DNA from: Companilactobacillus bobalius
Lineage (GTDB): Bacteria > Bacillota > Bacilli > Lactobacillales > Lactobacillaceae
Assembly (NCBI RefSeq): GCF_009764355.1
Contig: NZ_LNUA01000077.1
Span: forward strand, 248,001-312,000
DNA: 64,000 nt
Reading direction: 5' to 3'
Shown here: one piece after another, positions 20,475 through 29,206 of the stretch
Layout of the letters: every line of letters starts with the position of its first letter
How positions within the stretch are numbered: the stretch's first letter is position 1
Made by a program: the position numbers and the translations under genes
The notes under the pieces: model-generated
What the model was told of the DNA's origin: nothing
Databases searched by the model: none
The model's input: the letters and a program-made list of their open reading frames with translations, nothing else

Positions 20475-21203
20475 ATGCCGAAAAAAATGGATACAAGCAT
20501 TTTAGTTAAAAAGATTATTACTGAAATACAATCTGGTGAGTTAGTTGATCAAGATTTGAAACTGCCAGCAGAACCTAATTTGATGTCACGCTATGAAGTA
20601 ACCCGTTATACTTTGCGTCAAGCTTTAAAACAGTTGAGTGTCATGGGTTATACTTATCAAGTTCATGGAGTAGGGACTTTTGTTCGTCACCAGCAAACCG
20701 TGGATTCAGTGGCTCTAGAGCATGAAGGTGGATTGTCGGCCGAGATGGAACGAATTGGTCGTAAATTGACAACTAAGACTGCAAGTGAAAAAATTATTCC
20801 CGTATCAGAAGCACTCTTTTTGCCAAAGACACATCACTTCCAGAATGATGATAAATTGATCGAAGTTCGTCGCTTTCGTTTGTTGGATGATAAGCCCTAT
20901 TTGATGGAACAGTCTTATTATTTGCAGTCAGTGATTGATAGTATTCCAGAAGAAGCTTTGTACGGATCACTGTTTAAGTATTTTGAACAAAGTCGTAAGA
21001 CTCAAATTGGCTTTATTGATCAGACTATTATGAGTGAGCCTTTACCAGAAGAAGCTAGTGATTTCATGGAGATGTCAGCGGGTTCGCCGAGTTTGTTGAT
21101 TCAAGATGAATCGTATTTAGCCAATGGCGAGTTGTTGGCTTTTTCAAAACAATATTATAATTATCAACAAGCTAAATTATTTATGATCAAAAAGGTTCAT
21201 TGA
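20475..21203 (+). CDS. GntR/HutC-family transcriptional regulator
   Basis: 242 residues from the ATG at 20475, fixed by GGAGGAA at 20459-20465. An N-terminal winged helix (about residues 7-72; LPAEPNLMSRYEVTRYTLRQALKQLSVMGY) precedes a C-terminal UTRA effector domain (from about residue 90), the HutC subfamily layout. These regulators usually sense a sugar phosphate. It sits directly after the 6-phospho-beta-glucosidase gene and probably binds the palindrome at 18911-18926. Confidence 0.9.
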   Translation: MPKKMDTSILVKKIITEIQSGELVDQDLKLPAEPNLMSRYEVTRYTLRQALKQLSVMGYTYQVHGVGTFVRHQQTVDSVALEHEGGLSAEMERIGRKLTTKTASEKIIPVSEALFLPKTHHFQNDDKLIEVRRFRLLDDKPYLMEQSYYLQSVIDSIPEEALYGSLFKYFEQSRKTQIGFIDQTIMSEPLPEEASDFMEMSAGSPSLLIQDESYLANGELLAFSKQYYNYQQAKLFMIKKVH

Positions 21204-21221
21204 TAGGGATGAGATAATAGT

Positions 21222-21848
21222 ATGAAAGTAGCGGTGATTCAGGCCAGTAGTCAAATTAAACGTAATCAGCTTTTGTACGATGCAACTAGATCAGCTGTGG
21301 AAAAAACTGATGAAGTAATTAATTTTGGAGTTTATCCACAAGAGGAAACTTTATCCTATGTTCAGGTAGCGTTATTGGTGGGACTGTTAATTAATTCCGG
21401 TGCGATTGATTTTGTAATAACTGGTTGTAGTTCCGGAAATGGAATGAATATAGCGTGCAATACGATGCCAAACGTCATCAGCGGCTATTTACCGACTCCT
21501 AGCGACGCTTATTTGTTTGGACGAATAAACTATGGCAATTGTGCCTCTTTGCCGTTAGGATTGAATTTTGGCTGGGCTGGAGAGCTGAATCTGAGTTATA
21601 CACTGGCAAAGCTATTTGATGGTCCAATGAATACCGGTTATCCACAGGGGGAAGCACTTCGAAAACAACGGGATGCAAAGTTACTGCTTGAGATCAAAAG
21701 GTCCGAATCTATAAATATGATTGATATAATGGAAAAGTTAGATGAAGAAGTTTTGAAGCCGATTTGGCAGAAACAAGATGTATTAAATTACGTAATAGAG
21801 AATGGAAATAATCAAAAATTATGGGATTATTTGATTCGAAAGATTTAA
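21222..21848 (+). CDS. RpiB/LacA/LacB-family sugar-phosphate isomerase-like protein
   Basis: 208 residues. The first 150 or so follow the RpiB/LacAB fold: an N-terminal MKVAVIQASS strand, then FVITGCSSGNGMNIACNTMPNVISGY, with Cys in the position of the catalytic Cys of RpiB-type isomerases. The protein is about 50 residues longer than ribose-5-phosphate isomerase B, with a predicted helical C-terminal tail. It probably isomerises a sugar phosphate released by, or related to, the GH1 pathway; the substrate is unknown. It starts 18 bases after gntR and is likely co-transcribed. Confidence 0.8.
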   Translation: MKVAVIQASSQIKRNQLLYDATRSAVEKTDEVINFGVYPQEETLSYVQVALLVGLLINSGAIDFVITGCSSGNGMNIACNTMPNVISGYLPTPSDAYLFGRINYGNCASLPLGLNFGWAGELNLSYTLAKLFDGPMNTGYPQGEALRKQRDAKLLLEIKRSESINMIDIMEKLDEEVLKPIWQKQDVLNYVIENGNNQKLWDYLIRKI

Positions 21849-21862
21849 GTGGAGGAAGAATT

Positions 21863-22363
21863 ATGGATTTAGCGGATCTTTCTAGTAAATATAAAGTTAG
21901 ACGGTTAGTGACTAGTGACACTGAGGAGATTCTCAAATTAAGTTTAAGCAATCCTATATTTTATAAATATTGTCCACCTGTGATTACACGTCCAGTTATT
22001 CGTCACGATATGACTGTCGTACCACCACATAAAACGAGGGATGATAAATATTATATTGGATTCTTTGATGGCGACAAATTGATTGCTATGCTAGATTTGA
22101 TTACAAAGTATCCAGATGAAATAACGGCATGGGTAGGCTTGTTTATGGTTGATAGTCAATATCAAGGTAAGGGCATTGGAACAGAGATCTTTAGTGATAT
22201 TATGTCAGCTTTAAAGAAATCAGGCTTTAAACAGATCGAATTAGCTTACGCTAAAGGTAATAAGCAGAGTGAACATTTCTGGGAAAAGAACGGTTTCTTT
22301 AAGACTGGCAATGAAGCTGAGGAACCTGGATATACAGCTATCGTGATGGGACGACTATTGTAA
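21863..22363 (+). CDS. GNAT-family N-acetyltransferase
   Basis: 166 residues from the ATG at 21863, which has GGAGGAAG at 21851-21858; an earlier in-frame ATG at 21821 lies inside the previous gene and has no such site. The acetyl-CoA-binding motif is GLFMVDSQYQGKGIGTEIFSDI (motif A, with Q-x-x-G-x-G) and the C-terminal part has QSEHFWEKNGFFKTG. The substrate cannot be told. It may be co-transcribed with the RpiB-like gene 14 bases upstream. Confidence 0.88.
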   Translation: MDLADLSSKYKVRRLVTSDTEEILKLSLSNPIFYKYCPPVITRPVIRHDMTVVPPHKTRDDKYYIGFFDGDKLIAMLDLITKYPDEITAWVGLFMVDSQYQGKGIGTEIFSDIMSALKKSGFKQIELAYAKGNKQSEHFWEKNGFFKTGNEAEEPGYTAIVMGRLL

Positions 22364-22447
22364 TAGACGTTGTGTATTACACGTGTATATAAATTTTTAT
22401 TTTAAAAATATAATTGTTAAAATAAAAACAAAAAGAGAGAATTTATT

Positions 22448-22579
22448 ATGGCACAGAATGATGTAAAAGAGGCCACTATAAAAACAGTTATTGACGTTGT
22501 GGCTGAGAGAGAAAAGAAACGTCACGATTGGATTGAAGATTATCTTAATCGAAATCTGAATATTTACACTAAAAAGTGA
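22448..22579 (+). CDS. 43-residue protein of unknown function
   Basis: 43 codons, from MAQNDVKEATIKTV to NIYTKK, highly charged and predicted largely helical, without membrane segment or cysteine. AAGAGAGA lies about nine bases before the ATG, and a TATAAT at 22409-22414 upstream could be its -10 box, although no good -35 is seen. A strong terminator begins nine bases after its stop, so it looks like a small independent gene. I do not recognise the family. Confidence 0.6.
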   Translation: MAQNDVKEATIKTVIDVVAEREKKRHDWIEDYLNRNLNIYTKK

Positions 22580-22587
22580 TCAATAAT

Positions 22588-22642
22588 AAAAAGGTGTTCA
22601 TACTCAACTGCAATTTTGCAGGAGAATATGAACACCTTTTTT
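22588..22642. terminator. bidirectional terminator
   Basis: AAAAAGGTGTTCATACTC pairs with GAG-AA-TATGAACACCTTTTT, with an inner CTGCAA/TTGCAG hairpin (about 22608-22621). T-runs are present on both strands, so it serves the 43-residue gene on the plus strand and the DUF218 gene on the minus strand. Confidence 0.92.
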
Positions 22643-23746
22643 CTATCTAGTTTTGAAATCGACGTAAAGCGTTACTAGCATTGATAATAGAACGAAGAAT
22701 CCAATAATGGAAATCATAATAATATGACGCTTCTTGTTCATGATTAGAATAGCAACAAATTCGCGAATCAAGGCGTTGGGTAGAAAATAAAATCTTGTTG
22801 GAGCACCAACACCATTAGCAGCTAGACCAGCCATTCTTGCGTAGAGGCCGGCTCTAAAAATGTGATAATTATTACTGAAAAATTTGATATATGCATTGCT
22901 ACTGCCGTAATCATCTTGAATGATTTTTTTCGAAAATTGCATATTCTGCAAGGTATTCTTCGATTGATCTTCTAAAATGATTTGATCTTTATCCCAGCCG
23001 TGTTCAATAGCGTAATTAGCCATTGCCTGGGCCTCGGATAGTTTCTCATCGTTACCTTGCCCACCAGAGAAAACAATCTTTGGCGTTGGTCGACCTTTTT
23101 TGATCTGTTTATTAGCAAATTTGATGGCGGCATCGATTCGGTTACCGAGTAAGCGAGAAACAGTATCACCATTGATTAATCCAGCCCCCAAAACAATTAG
23201 ATAATTAGCTTTATATCGTTTAGGGAAGAATTGATAGAGCAAAACGTTGACCAAGAAATTGTATGAACACAAGATCAAGTAGGCACCAACAACTGGTAAG
23301 CCTGAAATTAAAATATTTAACCAGTCAGGTAAGAACTTAGCGTGGGCCGATAAGAAAGCATTGGCAAACCAGAGTACAACTAGAAAAACTCCTAGCAACA
23401 AAGTCAACATATTGGATAATGTATGACTTTCACGTTTCCAAACGATAAAAGCATTCCATAATAGTAGAAGCCACATCGAAATCATTGTTACAAAAATTAC
23501 ACCGATAATAAGTAAGAAGAGCGTTCCCATAACGACAACGAATGGTAAATTACCAGTACTGAATATTAAAACTGCCAATTCGGCTAAGAAGCTAAAGAAA
23601 AAGATAGAAAAAGTAATTCCGTTGATCAAGCGTCGTGGTTCTCTTAACCAAAGGAGTAAAAAGATTCCTAACATAATTAAAGTAGCTAATCCCCAGTAAA
23701 CTGAAATCTTTTGCAAAACGTTGACGTACGGAGTCAAGCTATTCAT
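22643..23746 (-). CDS. multi-pass membrane protein with DUF218 (YdcF/ElyC-like) domain
   Basis: 367 residues from the ATG at 23744-23746, which has GAGGTG five bases upstream; an earlier in-frame ATG has no such site. The N-terminal half has about five hydrophobic segments. The C-terminal half has the DUF218 core: YLIVLGAGLINGDTVSRLLGNRIDAA, then IVFSGGQGNDEKLSEAQAMANYAIEHG and LEDQSKNTLQNMQFSK. DUF218 proteins such as SanA and ElyC affect envelope integrity; the reaction is unknown. The last 20 residues form another membrane segment. Transcribed alone, divergent from the DeoR operon. Confidence 0.85.
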   Translation of the reverse strand: MNSLTPYVNVLQKISVYWGLATLIMLGIFLLLWLREPRRLINGITFSIFFFSFLAELAVLIFSTGNLPFVVVMGTLFLLIIGVIFVTMISMWLLLLWNAFIVWKRESHTLSNMLTLLLGVFLVVLWFANAFLSAHAKFLPDWLNILISGLPVVGAYLILCSYNFLVNVLLYQFFPKRYKANYLIVLGAGLINGDTVSRLLGNRIDAAIKFANKQIKKGRPTPKIVFSGGQGNDEKLSEAQAMANYAIEHGWDKDQIILEDQSKNTLQNMQFSKKIIQDDYGSSNAYIKFFSNNYHIFRAGLYARMAGLAANGVGAPTRFYFLPNALIREFVAILIMNKKRHIIMISIIGFFVLLSMLVTLYVDFKTR

Positions 23747-23873
23747 AAAATCACCTCTCTTAGATTTATGAATGATATATATTCCCATACAATCAGATTA
23801 ATTTTATCATAGCTATAAATTTGTTTTAAAAATAAAGTACTAATAAGTATAAATGAATTAATGACTTATTTAT

Positions 23874-23912
23874 GCTTAAAAAAGCTTAAAAGCACTTATA
23901 AAATGTTATACT
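23874..23912 (+). promoter_or_regulatory. repeats and promoter before the DeoR operon
   Basis: GCTTAAA occurs at 23874-23880 and 23884-23890, ten bases apart, followed by GCACTTA at 23892-23898 and a -10-like TATACT at 23907-23912. Helically phased direct repeats next to a DeoR-family gene suggest an autoregulatory operator. No clear -35 hexamer is seen, and the operator assignment is inference. Confidence 0.45.
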
Positions 23913-23932
23913 CTTTTTAGGAGGTAGCGCTG

Positions 23933-24667
23933 ATGTATCAAGCACAGAGAACAGATGCCATGTTAGATTTATTGAACCATCAAGAAATTTTAACTACAGA
24001 AATGATGATTGAGCGTTTCAAGGTCTCTAGAGATACCGTGAGACGTGATTTTACAAAATTGGCCGATGAAGGCAAAGTAAAACGGGTTCATGGTGGAATT
24101 ATGCGTTTGGAGTCGGAAAAAGAAGCTTTTTCTTTTAATGATCGTATTAAAGAATTTACTGAGTCGAAGAAACATATTGCCGGTTTGGCTAGAACATTTA
24201 TTAAATCTAACCAAACAGATTTTTTCGACGTGTCGACTGTTGTTTTGCAACTGGCACAAATGACCGATGTGGCAATGACAATTTATACGCATTCATTGGA
24301 TAATTCTATTATGTTGAGTACGAATGAGAAAGTTGATTTACATACTTTAGGTGGCAAGTTCTTCCCCAAAAATCGTTTTTTCTATTCACTTGATGAGGCC
24401 ATGATTTTAAAAAATATTAGCTTCGATGTCGCTTTTATTGGAGCAGCTGGATTAAAAGATGGTCAAGTTAGTTTCGAAAATCAGGAGGATGCTCAAGTAA
24501 AGAGATTACTATTAAGTCATGCTAAACAAAAGATTATTTTAGCTGAAAGCACTAAATTTCAAAAATCAGCGACCTATTCAATTGGAACCTTAGCTGATTT
24601 TGATTATTTAATTACTGATAAAAAGCCGGCTAAACAAATTATTTCAACAATTAATGTAAAATACTGA
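23933..24667 (+). CDS. DeoR-family transcriptional regulator
   Basis: 244 residues. The N-terminal DeoR helix-turn-helix reads TEMMIERFKVSRDTVRRDFTKLADEGKVKRVHGG (about residues 22-55), followed by the DeoRC sensor domain (about 75-235), which normally binds a phosphorylated sugar. AGGAGG precedes the ATG. It heads an operon with a HAD phosphatase 9 bases later and a macrodomain protein, so the effector may be a metabolite those enzymes handle. Confidence 0.92.
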   Translation: MYQAQRTDAMLDLLNHQEILTTEMMIERFKVSRDTVRRDFTKLADEGKVKRVHGGIMRLESEKEAFSFNDRIKEFTESKKHIAGLARTFIKSNQTDFFDVSTVVLQLAQMTDVAMTIYTHSLDNSIMLSTNEKVDLHTLGGKFFPKNRFFYSLDEAMILKNISFDVAFIGAAGLKDGQVSFENQEDAQVKRLLLSHAKQKIILAESTKFQKSATYSIGTLADFDYLITDKKPAKQIISTINVKY

Positions 24668-24676
24668 GGTGTAGAA

Positions 24677-25504
24677 ATGACTGATATAAAACTAATTTTG
24701 AGTGACATTGATGGAACAATTTTGAATGACGAAAATATTGTGGATGGCGATTTGAAGATGACAATAGCTAAATTAAATCAAAAGAATATTAAATTTGTTT
24801 TGGCCTCAGCTCGTTCTCCTAGAGGAATGACCCCTATAGCTGAAGAATTACAAGTTTTGGATAATCCAATTGCCTGTTACAACGGCGCTTTAGTTGTAAA
24901 AGATTTGCAAGCCGATAATTATTCAACAATTTTGAGTCATGGCCTAAATATCGATGAAGTTGAAGGAATGTTTCAAATTTTACATGAGAAATTTCCTAAA
25001 GTTTCTATCAATTTGTATTCAGGGTCGGATTGGTATGTGGAAAAATTTGATAAATGGGTTAAAATTGAGTCAGATATTACAAATGTAACGCCAATTGTAG
25101 ATAATCTAGATCAGTTGGTAGCAAAACGTAAGATTCCAATTCACAAATTACTTTTGATCAGTGATCCACAGGAGATAGACCGAGTAATGAATTATCTTCG
25201 TGATAATGGGTTTCCCAATAGTTCATTTTATCTATCAAAGGATAATTATTTAGAGATAACTGACAGTAACGTATCTAAAGAAAGGGCTCTCCGCGAGTTA
25301 ACTAATTATTATCAAATAACTTTGGATAATACCATGACTTTAGGCGATAACTTCAACGATATTCCGATGCTTGATTTAGCCAAAGTTGGAGTAGCAATGG
25401 AAAATGCTCCTGTCGCTGTCAAAGCTCATGCTAATGTCGTAACTAAAAGTAATAATGAGAATGGAGTCTCCTATGCGGTTAAAAAATATGCATTAAAGGA
25501 GTAG
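24677..25504 (+). CDS. Cof-type HAD-IIB hydrolase
   Basis: 275 residues. HAD motif I is LSDIDGTILND with nucleophile Asp10 and acid/base Asp12. Motif II sits in FVLASARSPRGM, and motifs III/IV in SKERALRELTNYY and TMTLGDNFNDIPML. The cap is of the C2B (Cof) type. These enzymes dephosphorylate sugar phosphates, nucleotides or flavin phosphates. The preference is unknown, but the DeoR neighbour suggests a sugar phosphate. Second gene of a three-gene operon. Confidence 0.92.
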   Translation: MTDIKLILSDIDGTILNDENIVDGDLKMTIAKLNQKNIKFVLASARSPRGMTPIAEELQVLDNPIACYNGALVVKDLQADNYSTILSHGLNIDEVEGMFQILHEKFPKVSINLYSGSDWYVEKFDKWVKIESDITNVTPIVDNLDQLVAKRKIPIHKLLLISDPQEIDRVMNYLRDNGFPNSSFYLSKDNYLEITDSNVSKERALRELTNYYQITLDNTMTLGDNFNDIPMLDLAKVGVAMENAPVAVKAHANVVTKSNNENGVSYAVKKYALKE

Positions 25505-25510
25505 TGAAAA

Positions 25511-26014
25511 TTGTCTAAGGTTACAGTTATCAAAGCAGATATAGCTAATTTACCATTTCGTGTTGGCGGCATAGTCAATGCGGCTAATAGTGCCTTGATT
25601 CCCGGTGGTGGAGTTGATGGTGCATTAAATGCTAAAGCAGGATCCAATTTGAAAAAAGATATGTTGGCTTTTAAAGGTACGCCTACAGGAACGGCTGTTT
25701 ATACGAAAGCCTACAATCTAAATGCTGATTATGTTATTCATGCAGTCGGTCCTAGATACGTTAATGGGCATTCAGGCGAAGAGGCCCTATTAACCAGTGC
25801 TTATAAGTCAGTGATGTTATTGACTCAGAAACTTAATTTGTGGACAATTGCCGTTCCATTTTTGAGTACGGGTGTTTATGGCTATCCTTTATATGAAGCA
25901 ATTTGGATCGCTATCAAAACAATTCAGGAATCTCAAGTCGACACGGAAGCTTTTTTGGTAGCTTTCGATGATCGAACTGAAAAAATAGCAAAGAGTATTT
26001 TGGAAGAAAACTAG
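25511..26014 (+). CDS. macrodomain (ADP-ribose-binding) protein
   Basis: 167 residues, TTG start with AAGGAG upstream. Macrodomain features: VIKADIANLPFRVGGIVNAANSALIPGGGVDGALNAKAG (ADP-ribose-binding loop 1 and catalytic-type Asn/Gly residues) and the IAVPFLSTGVYGYPLYEA loop 2. Such proteins remove ADP-ribose from proteins or hydrolyse O-acetyl-ADP-ribose or ADP-ribose-1''-phosphate. No sirtuin or ADP-ribosyltransferase gene is adjacent. Linkage to a HAD phosphatase and DeoR regulator is notable. No frame break is seen. Confidence 0.9.
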   Translation: MSKVTVIKADIANLPFRVGGIVNAANSALIPGGGVDGALNAKAGSNLKKDMLAFKGTPTGTAVYTKAYNLNADYVIHAVGPRYVNGHSGEEALLTSAYKSVMLLTQKLNLWTIAVPFLSTGVYGYPLYEAIWIAIKTIQESQVDTEAFLVAFDDRTEKIAKSILEEN

Positions 26015-26080
26015 GTAGAGTGTGAATGGGCATATATTAGTTGGTATTCGATTACGCTCAAACTTAAATTAGAATCCTAA

Positions 26081-26108
26081 TTAGGCCTTAAAGGCTTATT
26101 TTTTTTGA
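26081..26108 (+). terminator. intrinsic terminator after the macrodomain gene
   Basis: TAGGCC pairs with GGCTTA (26082-26098) across a five-base loop and is followed by eight or more T, closing the DeoR-HAD-macrodomain operon. Confidence 0.75.
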
Positions 26109-26216
26109 ATCAGGCACTAAAAAGTACCTATCAGACATTAAAGTGCGTACTAGGCAAAAGGGACATTTCATTCTATATTAATAATACAAATTAAACGAAT
26201 TTAACGGAGGAACATT

Positions 26217-27011
26217 ATGGATCTTCATTTAACAAATAAAAAAGCCTTGATTACTGGCTCTACTAAAGGAATCGGTAAAGCAATTGCCATGGAAATGGCT
26301 AAAGAGGGGACTAATGTCATCATCAATGGTAGAAAACAGCCTGAAGTTGATAAGGTTGTAGCGGAAGTTAAGAGTAATTTTCCTAAAACAGAACCACAAG
26401 GAATAGCGGCAGATTTAGCTAATGAGTCTGATCGTGAGAAACTATTTCAAGAAATACCTATGGTTGATATTTTGGTCAATAATATGGGAATCTTTCAACC
26501 AATGGATTACTTTGATATTGACGATGCTACTTGGGAAAAGTTTTATAGAGTAAATGTTTTAGCTGGAAATGCCTTAGCTAAATTCTATTTGCCTAAAATG
26601 TTGGAACAAGATTTTGGCAGAATTATCTTCATTGCTAGTGAAGAAGCGGTTATGCCATCAGGTGAAATGCCTCAATACAGTATGACTAAGTCGATGAATC
26701 TGTCTTTGGCAAAGAGCTTGTCAATGTTGACAGTTGATACGCATGTAACGGTAAATACAATTATGCCTGGTTCAACTCTGACTGAAGGGGTTCAGAAGAT
26801 GTTGGATGAAATGTATAAGGACAGCGATTTGCCTAAAGACAAGTGGGAGAAAGATTTCATGAAGAATCATCGTTCTCGCTCACAAATTCAACGCTTGATT
26901 AGACCGGAAGAAATTGGTCGTTTTGCAGCATTTGTTGCTAGTCCAGATGCTTCATCATTTTCAGGAGAAGCATTGCGTGTTGATGGTGGGTTAGTTCCAA
27001 CCATTTTCTAA
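26217..27011 (+). CDS. short-chain dehydrogenase/reductase
   Basis: 264 residues. NAD(P)-binding motif TGSTKGIG at residues 13-20, structural NNMG (near residue 90), and catalytic Tyr and Lys in YSMTK. The C-terminal region DASSFSGEALRVDGGLVPTIF is typical of classical SDRs that keep a cofactor-binding lid. The acceptor substrate is not evident. It is preceded by a 200-base region with interleaved repeats (26114-26151) and followed 38 bases later by a DUF1516 gene, possibly co-transcribed. Confidence 0.92.
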   Translation: MDLHLTNKKALITGSTKGIGKAIAMEMAKEGTNVIINGRKQPEVDKVVAEVKSNFPKTEPQGIAADLANESDREKLFQEIPMVDILVNNMGIFQPMDYFDIDDATWEKFYRVNVLAGNALAKFYLPKMLEQDFGRIIFIASEEAVMPSGEMPQYSMTKSMNLSLAKSLSMLTVDTHVTVNTIMPGSTLTEGVQKMLDEMYKDSDLPKDKWEKDFMKNHRSRSQIQRLIRPEEIGRFAAFVASPDASSFSGEALRVDGGLVPTIF

Positions 27012-27049
27012 ACTTAATGCTATGATGGAAGTCATTAGGAGGAGAGAAT

Positions 27050-27400
27050 ATGATTTGGTTATGGACTCATTTAATAACATGGATCGTTATGGCGGTTATG
27101 ATCCTATTGGCTTTATTCACTAATACACACACTAAAGTTTATGAAATGATTACAAGAGTTGGTTATTTGGTTATCATCGCAACGGGAATAAAGTTAGCAA
27201 TTAGAGCTTGGTCAGTAGAACCAACTCTGCTGATTGTTAAAATCATTGTAGCTTTGATTTTTATCGCTTTAGTAGAAATAGCTTTTGCCAGAAAAGCTCA
27301 AAAGAGTTTAAATCGTCCATTGATTTGGGCAGTGTTAGTTTTCTGTATTGTGGTGGCCCTTTTAGGATTTGCTTTAGCAGGATGGTATCCATTCTTATAA
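27050..27400 (+). CDS. DUF1516 (YisL-like) membrane protein
   Basis: 116 residues with four hydrophobic segments (about 3-24, 33-52, 58-78 and 88-112), including THLITWIVMAVMILLALF and TRVGYLVIIATGIKL, resembling the small YisL/DUF1516 family found in Bacilli. Function unknown. AGGAGGAG precedes the ATG. It ends in a bidirectional terminator shared with the ABC exporter on the other strand. Confidence 0.8.
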   Translation: MIWLWTHLITWIVMAVMILLALFTNTHTKVYEMITRVGYLVIIATGIKLAIRAWSVEPTLLIVKIIVALIFIALVEIAFARKAQKSLNRPLIWAVLVFCIVVALLGFALAGWYPFL

Positions 27401-27426
27401 AAAAACGACCCGAGGGGTCGTTTTTT
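27400..27426. terminator. bidirectional terminator
   Basis: AAAAACGACCC pairs with GGGTCGTTTTT around a GAGG-type loop (27401-27425), with A/T runs on both sides, serving the DUF1516 gene and the convergent ABC exporter gene. Confidence 0.92.
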
Positions 27427-29188
27427 AGTTAACCATTTGTTCATTAACATATTGAGCGTAGAGTTTATGATCTTTCATTAATTCTTGGTGATTACCATGA
27501 CCAGTTACAGTACCTTTTTCGATAAAGTAAATTTGATCTGCATCAACGATTGTTGAAAGTCGATGTGCTATTACTAGAGTAGTACGGCCAATCATTAATT
27601 GATCTAAGGCACGTTGAACTTTTTCTTCAGATTCTGAATCCAGACTGGCAGTAGCTTCATCTAGCATTAGAATCTTGGGATCACGTAGGAAGGCTCTGGC
27701 GATGGCGATACGTTGTTTTTGACCACCGGATAGTTTGACACCACGTTCACCAATTTGAGTTTCTAATTGTTCTGGAAAATTCTTTACGAACTCGTCAGCA
27801 TAAGCTAATTGCAGTCCATGCCAAAGTTCCTTGTCAGTCAATTGACGGTCTAATCCATATTGAAGGTTATCACGAATACTACCGGCAAAAACAGCACTAT
27901 CTTGAGATACATAACCAATTTGGGAACGCCAATTAGCTAAACTGATATCGTTGATTGTCTGTTGATCTACTCTGATCGTACCAGAATCAGGCTGGTAGAA
28001 TCTTTCTAGTAGGGCAAAGATAGTTGATTTACCACCACCAGAAGGTCCAGCAAAAGCTATAACCGTATTAGGTTTTGCCTCGAATGAAACGTCATGCAAA
28101 ATGGGATGATCTTTGTCATAACTGAAATTCAAGTGATCAGCTGTAATTGTTTTTCCTTCAACATCGATATCTTGACCGGTAGTCGTCTCAGGTTCAGTAC
28201 TTAGGATTTCCTGAATTCTTTCAGTTGAACCCATAGCTTTTTGAACTTGAGAGAAGAAGGTAGCAAAACTAGCTACGGGAGTAATGATATTGAATAAATA
28301 TAGTAGGAAAGCAACTAGTGAACCACTTGTTAGAGTTCCTTGTTGAATTCTGACAGCACCATAACCAAGGATACCGACGAAGATTCCTAACATAACAGTT
28401 GTCATGATTGGCTGCAAGACAGCCTCAACTTTAGCATCCTTGATACCAACTTTGAAGATACGGTCAATCAAAGTTCCGCCGGTCACTTTTTCAAATGTTT
28501 CACCATTACTTGACTTGATCAAACGGACTTCAGAAAGCTTTTCACTGGCATCGGCATTGAAATCAGCTGTTGCGGCTTGAAGTTTACGGCCTAAACGAGA
28601 CATTATCTTTCCAATAGGGAGCAGGATTAGAACAATAATTGGAACAACACCAAACATTAGAGAAGCCATTTTCCAATCCATAAAGAAGAGGATGACCATT
28701 GAACCAACTAATTGAATTGCTCCGGTTATGAAATTAGGGAATTGAGCGGTAATTAAATCTTTGATAACACTAGTATCGTTAACCAGGCGAGAACTGCTTT
28801 CACCTGATTTATGATCATCAAAATAATCAACTGGTAGTTTTAACAGGTGAGCCCAGAGTTTCTCACGTAGAGTTTTAACCGAACTTTCACCAACGTATCT
28901 TAAAATGTAGCCACCGATTGTTCCAAAGCCTAATTGGATTACGAAGGCTAGGATTAAAACGACTAACATTTTACTGTCTATTTTTGATAGGCCACTGGTA
29001 TCAACTAAATTTTTTGTTAACTGAGGGACTATCAAACTGGCACCACTGGTAACTAAACTTAAAAGCATTCCTAATAGGAAAAGAGCTTTTTTCGGATTGA
29101 CGCTGTTGATCAGCTGTAGAAAGTCTTTGAACTTGAAGGTGCCAGTTCTTTTAGGTAGATCACGTCTCATCATTGTTCCATTACGCAT
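27425..29188 (-). CDS. multidrug-type ABC exporter (half transporter)
   Basis: 587 residues. An N-terminal six-helix transmembrane domain (about residues 35-320) is fused to an ATPase domain with Walker A GPSGGGKST, Q-loop region IGYVSQDSAVFAGSIRDNL, signature LSGGQKQR and Walker B ILMLDEATASLD. This is the BmrA/LmrA layout, which works as a homodimer. It follows the MarR gene by 18 bases and is evidently in the same operon, so drug or stress sensing by the MarR protein probably controls it. GTGAGG precedes the start. Confidence 0.93.
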   Translation of the reverse strand: MRNGTMMRRDLPKRTGTFKFKDFLQLINSVNPKKALFLLGMLLSLVTSGASLIVPQLTKNLVDTSGLSKIDSKMLVVLILAFVIQLGFGTIGGYILRYVGESSVKTLREKLWAHLLKLPVDYFDDHKSGESSSRLVNDTSVIKDLITAQFPNFITGAIQLVGSMVILFFMDWKMASLMFGVVPIIVLILLPIGKIMSRLGRKLQAATADFNADASEKLSEVRLIKSSNGETFEKVTGGTLIDRIFKVGIKDAKVEAVLQPIMTTVMLGIFVGILGYGAVRIQQGTLTSGSLVAFLLYLFNIITPVASFATFFSQVQKAMGSTERIQEILSTEPETTTGQDIDVEGKTITADHLNFSYDKDHPILHDVSFEAKPNTVIAFAGPSGGGKSTIFALLERFYQPDSGTIRVDQQTINDISLANWRSQIGYVSQDSAVFAGSIRDNLQYGLDRQLTDKELWHGLQLAYADEFVKNFPEQLETQIGERGVKLSGGQKQRIAIARAFLRDPKILMLDEATASLDSESEEKVQRALDQLMIGRTTLVIAHRLSTIVDADQIYFIEKGTVTGHGNHQELMKDHKLYAQYVNEQMVN

Positions 29189-29206
29189 TTTTATATCCTC
29201 ACTAAA

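Noticed and set aside
21821..21862. Upstream start for the GNAT gene overlapping the RpiB-like gene
   Set aside because: The ATG at 21863 has a perfect ribosome binding site and avoids the overlap.
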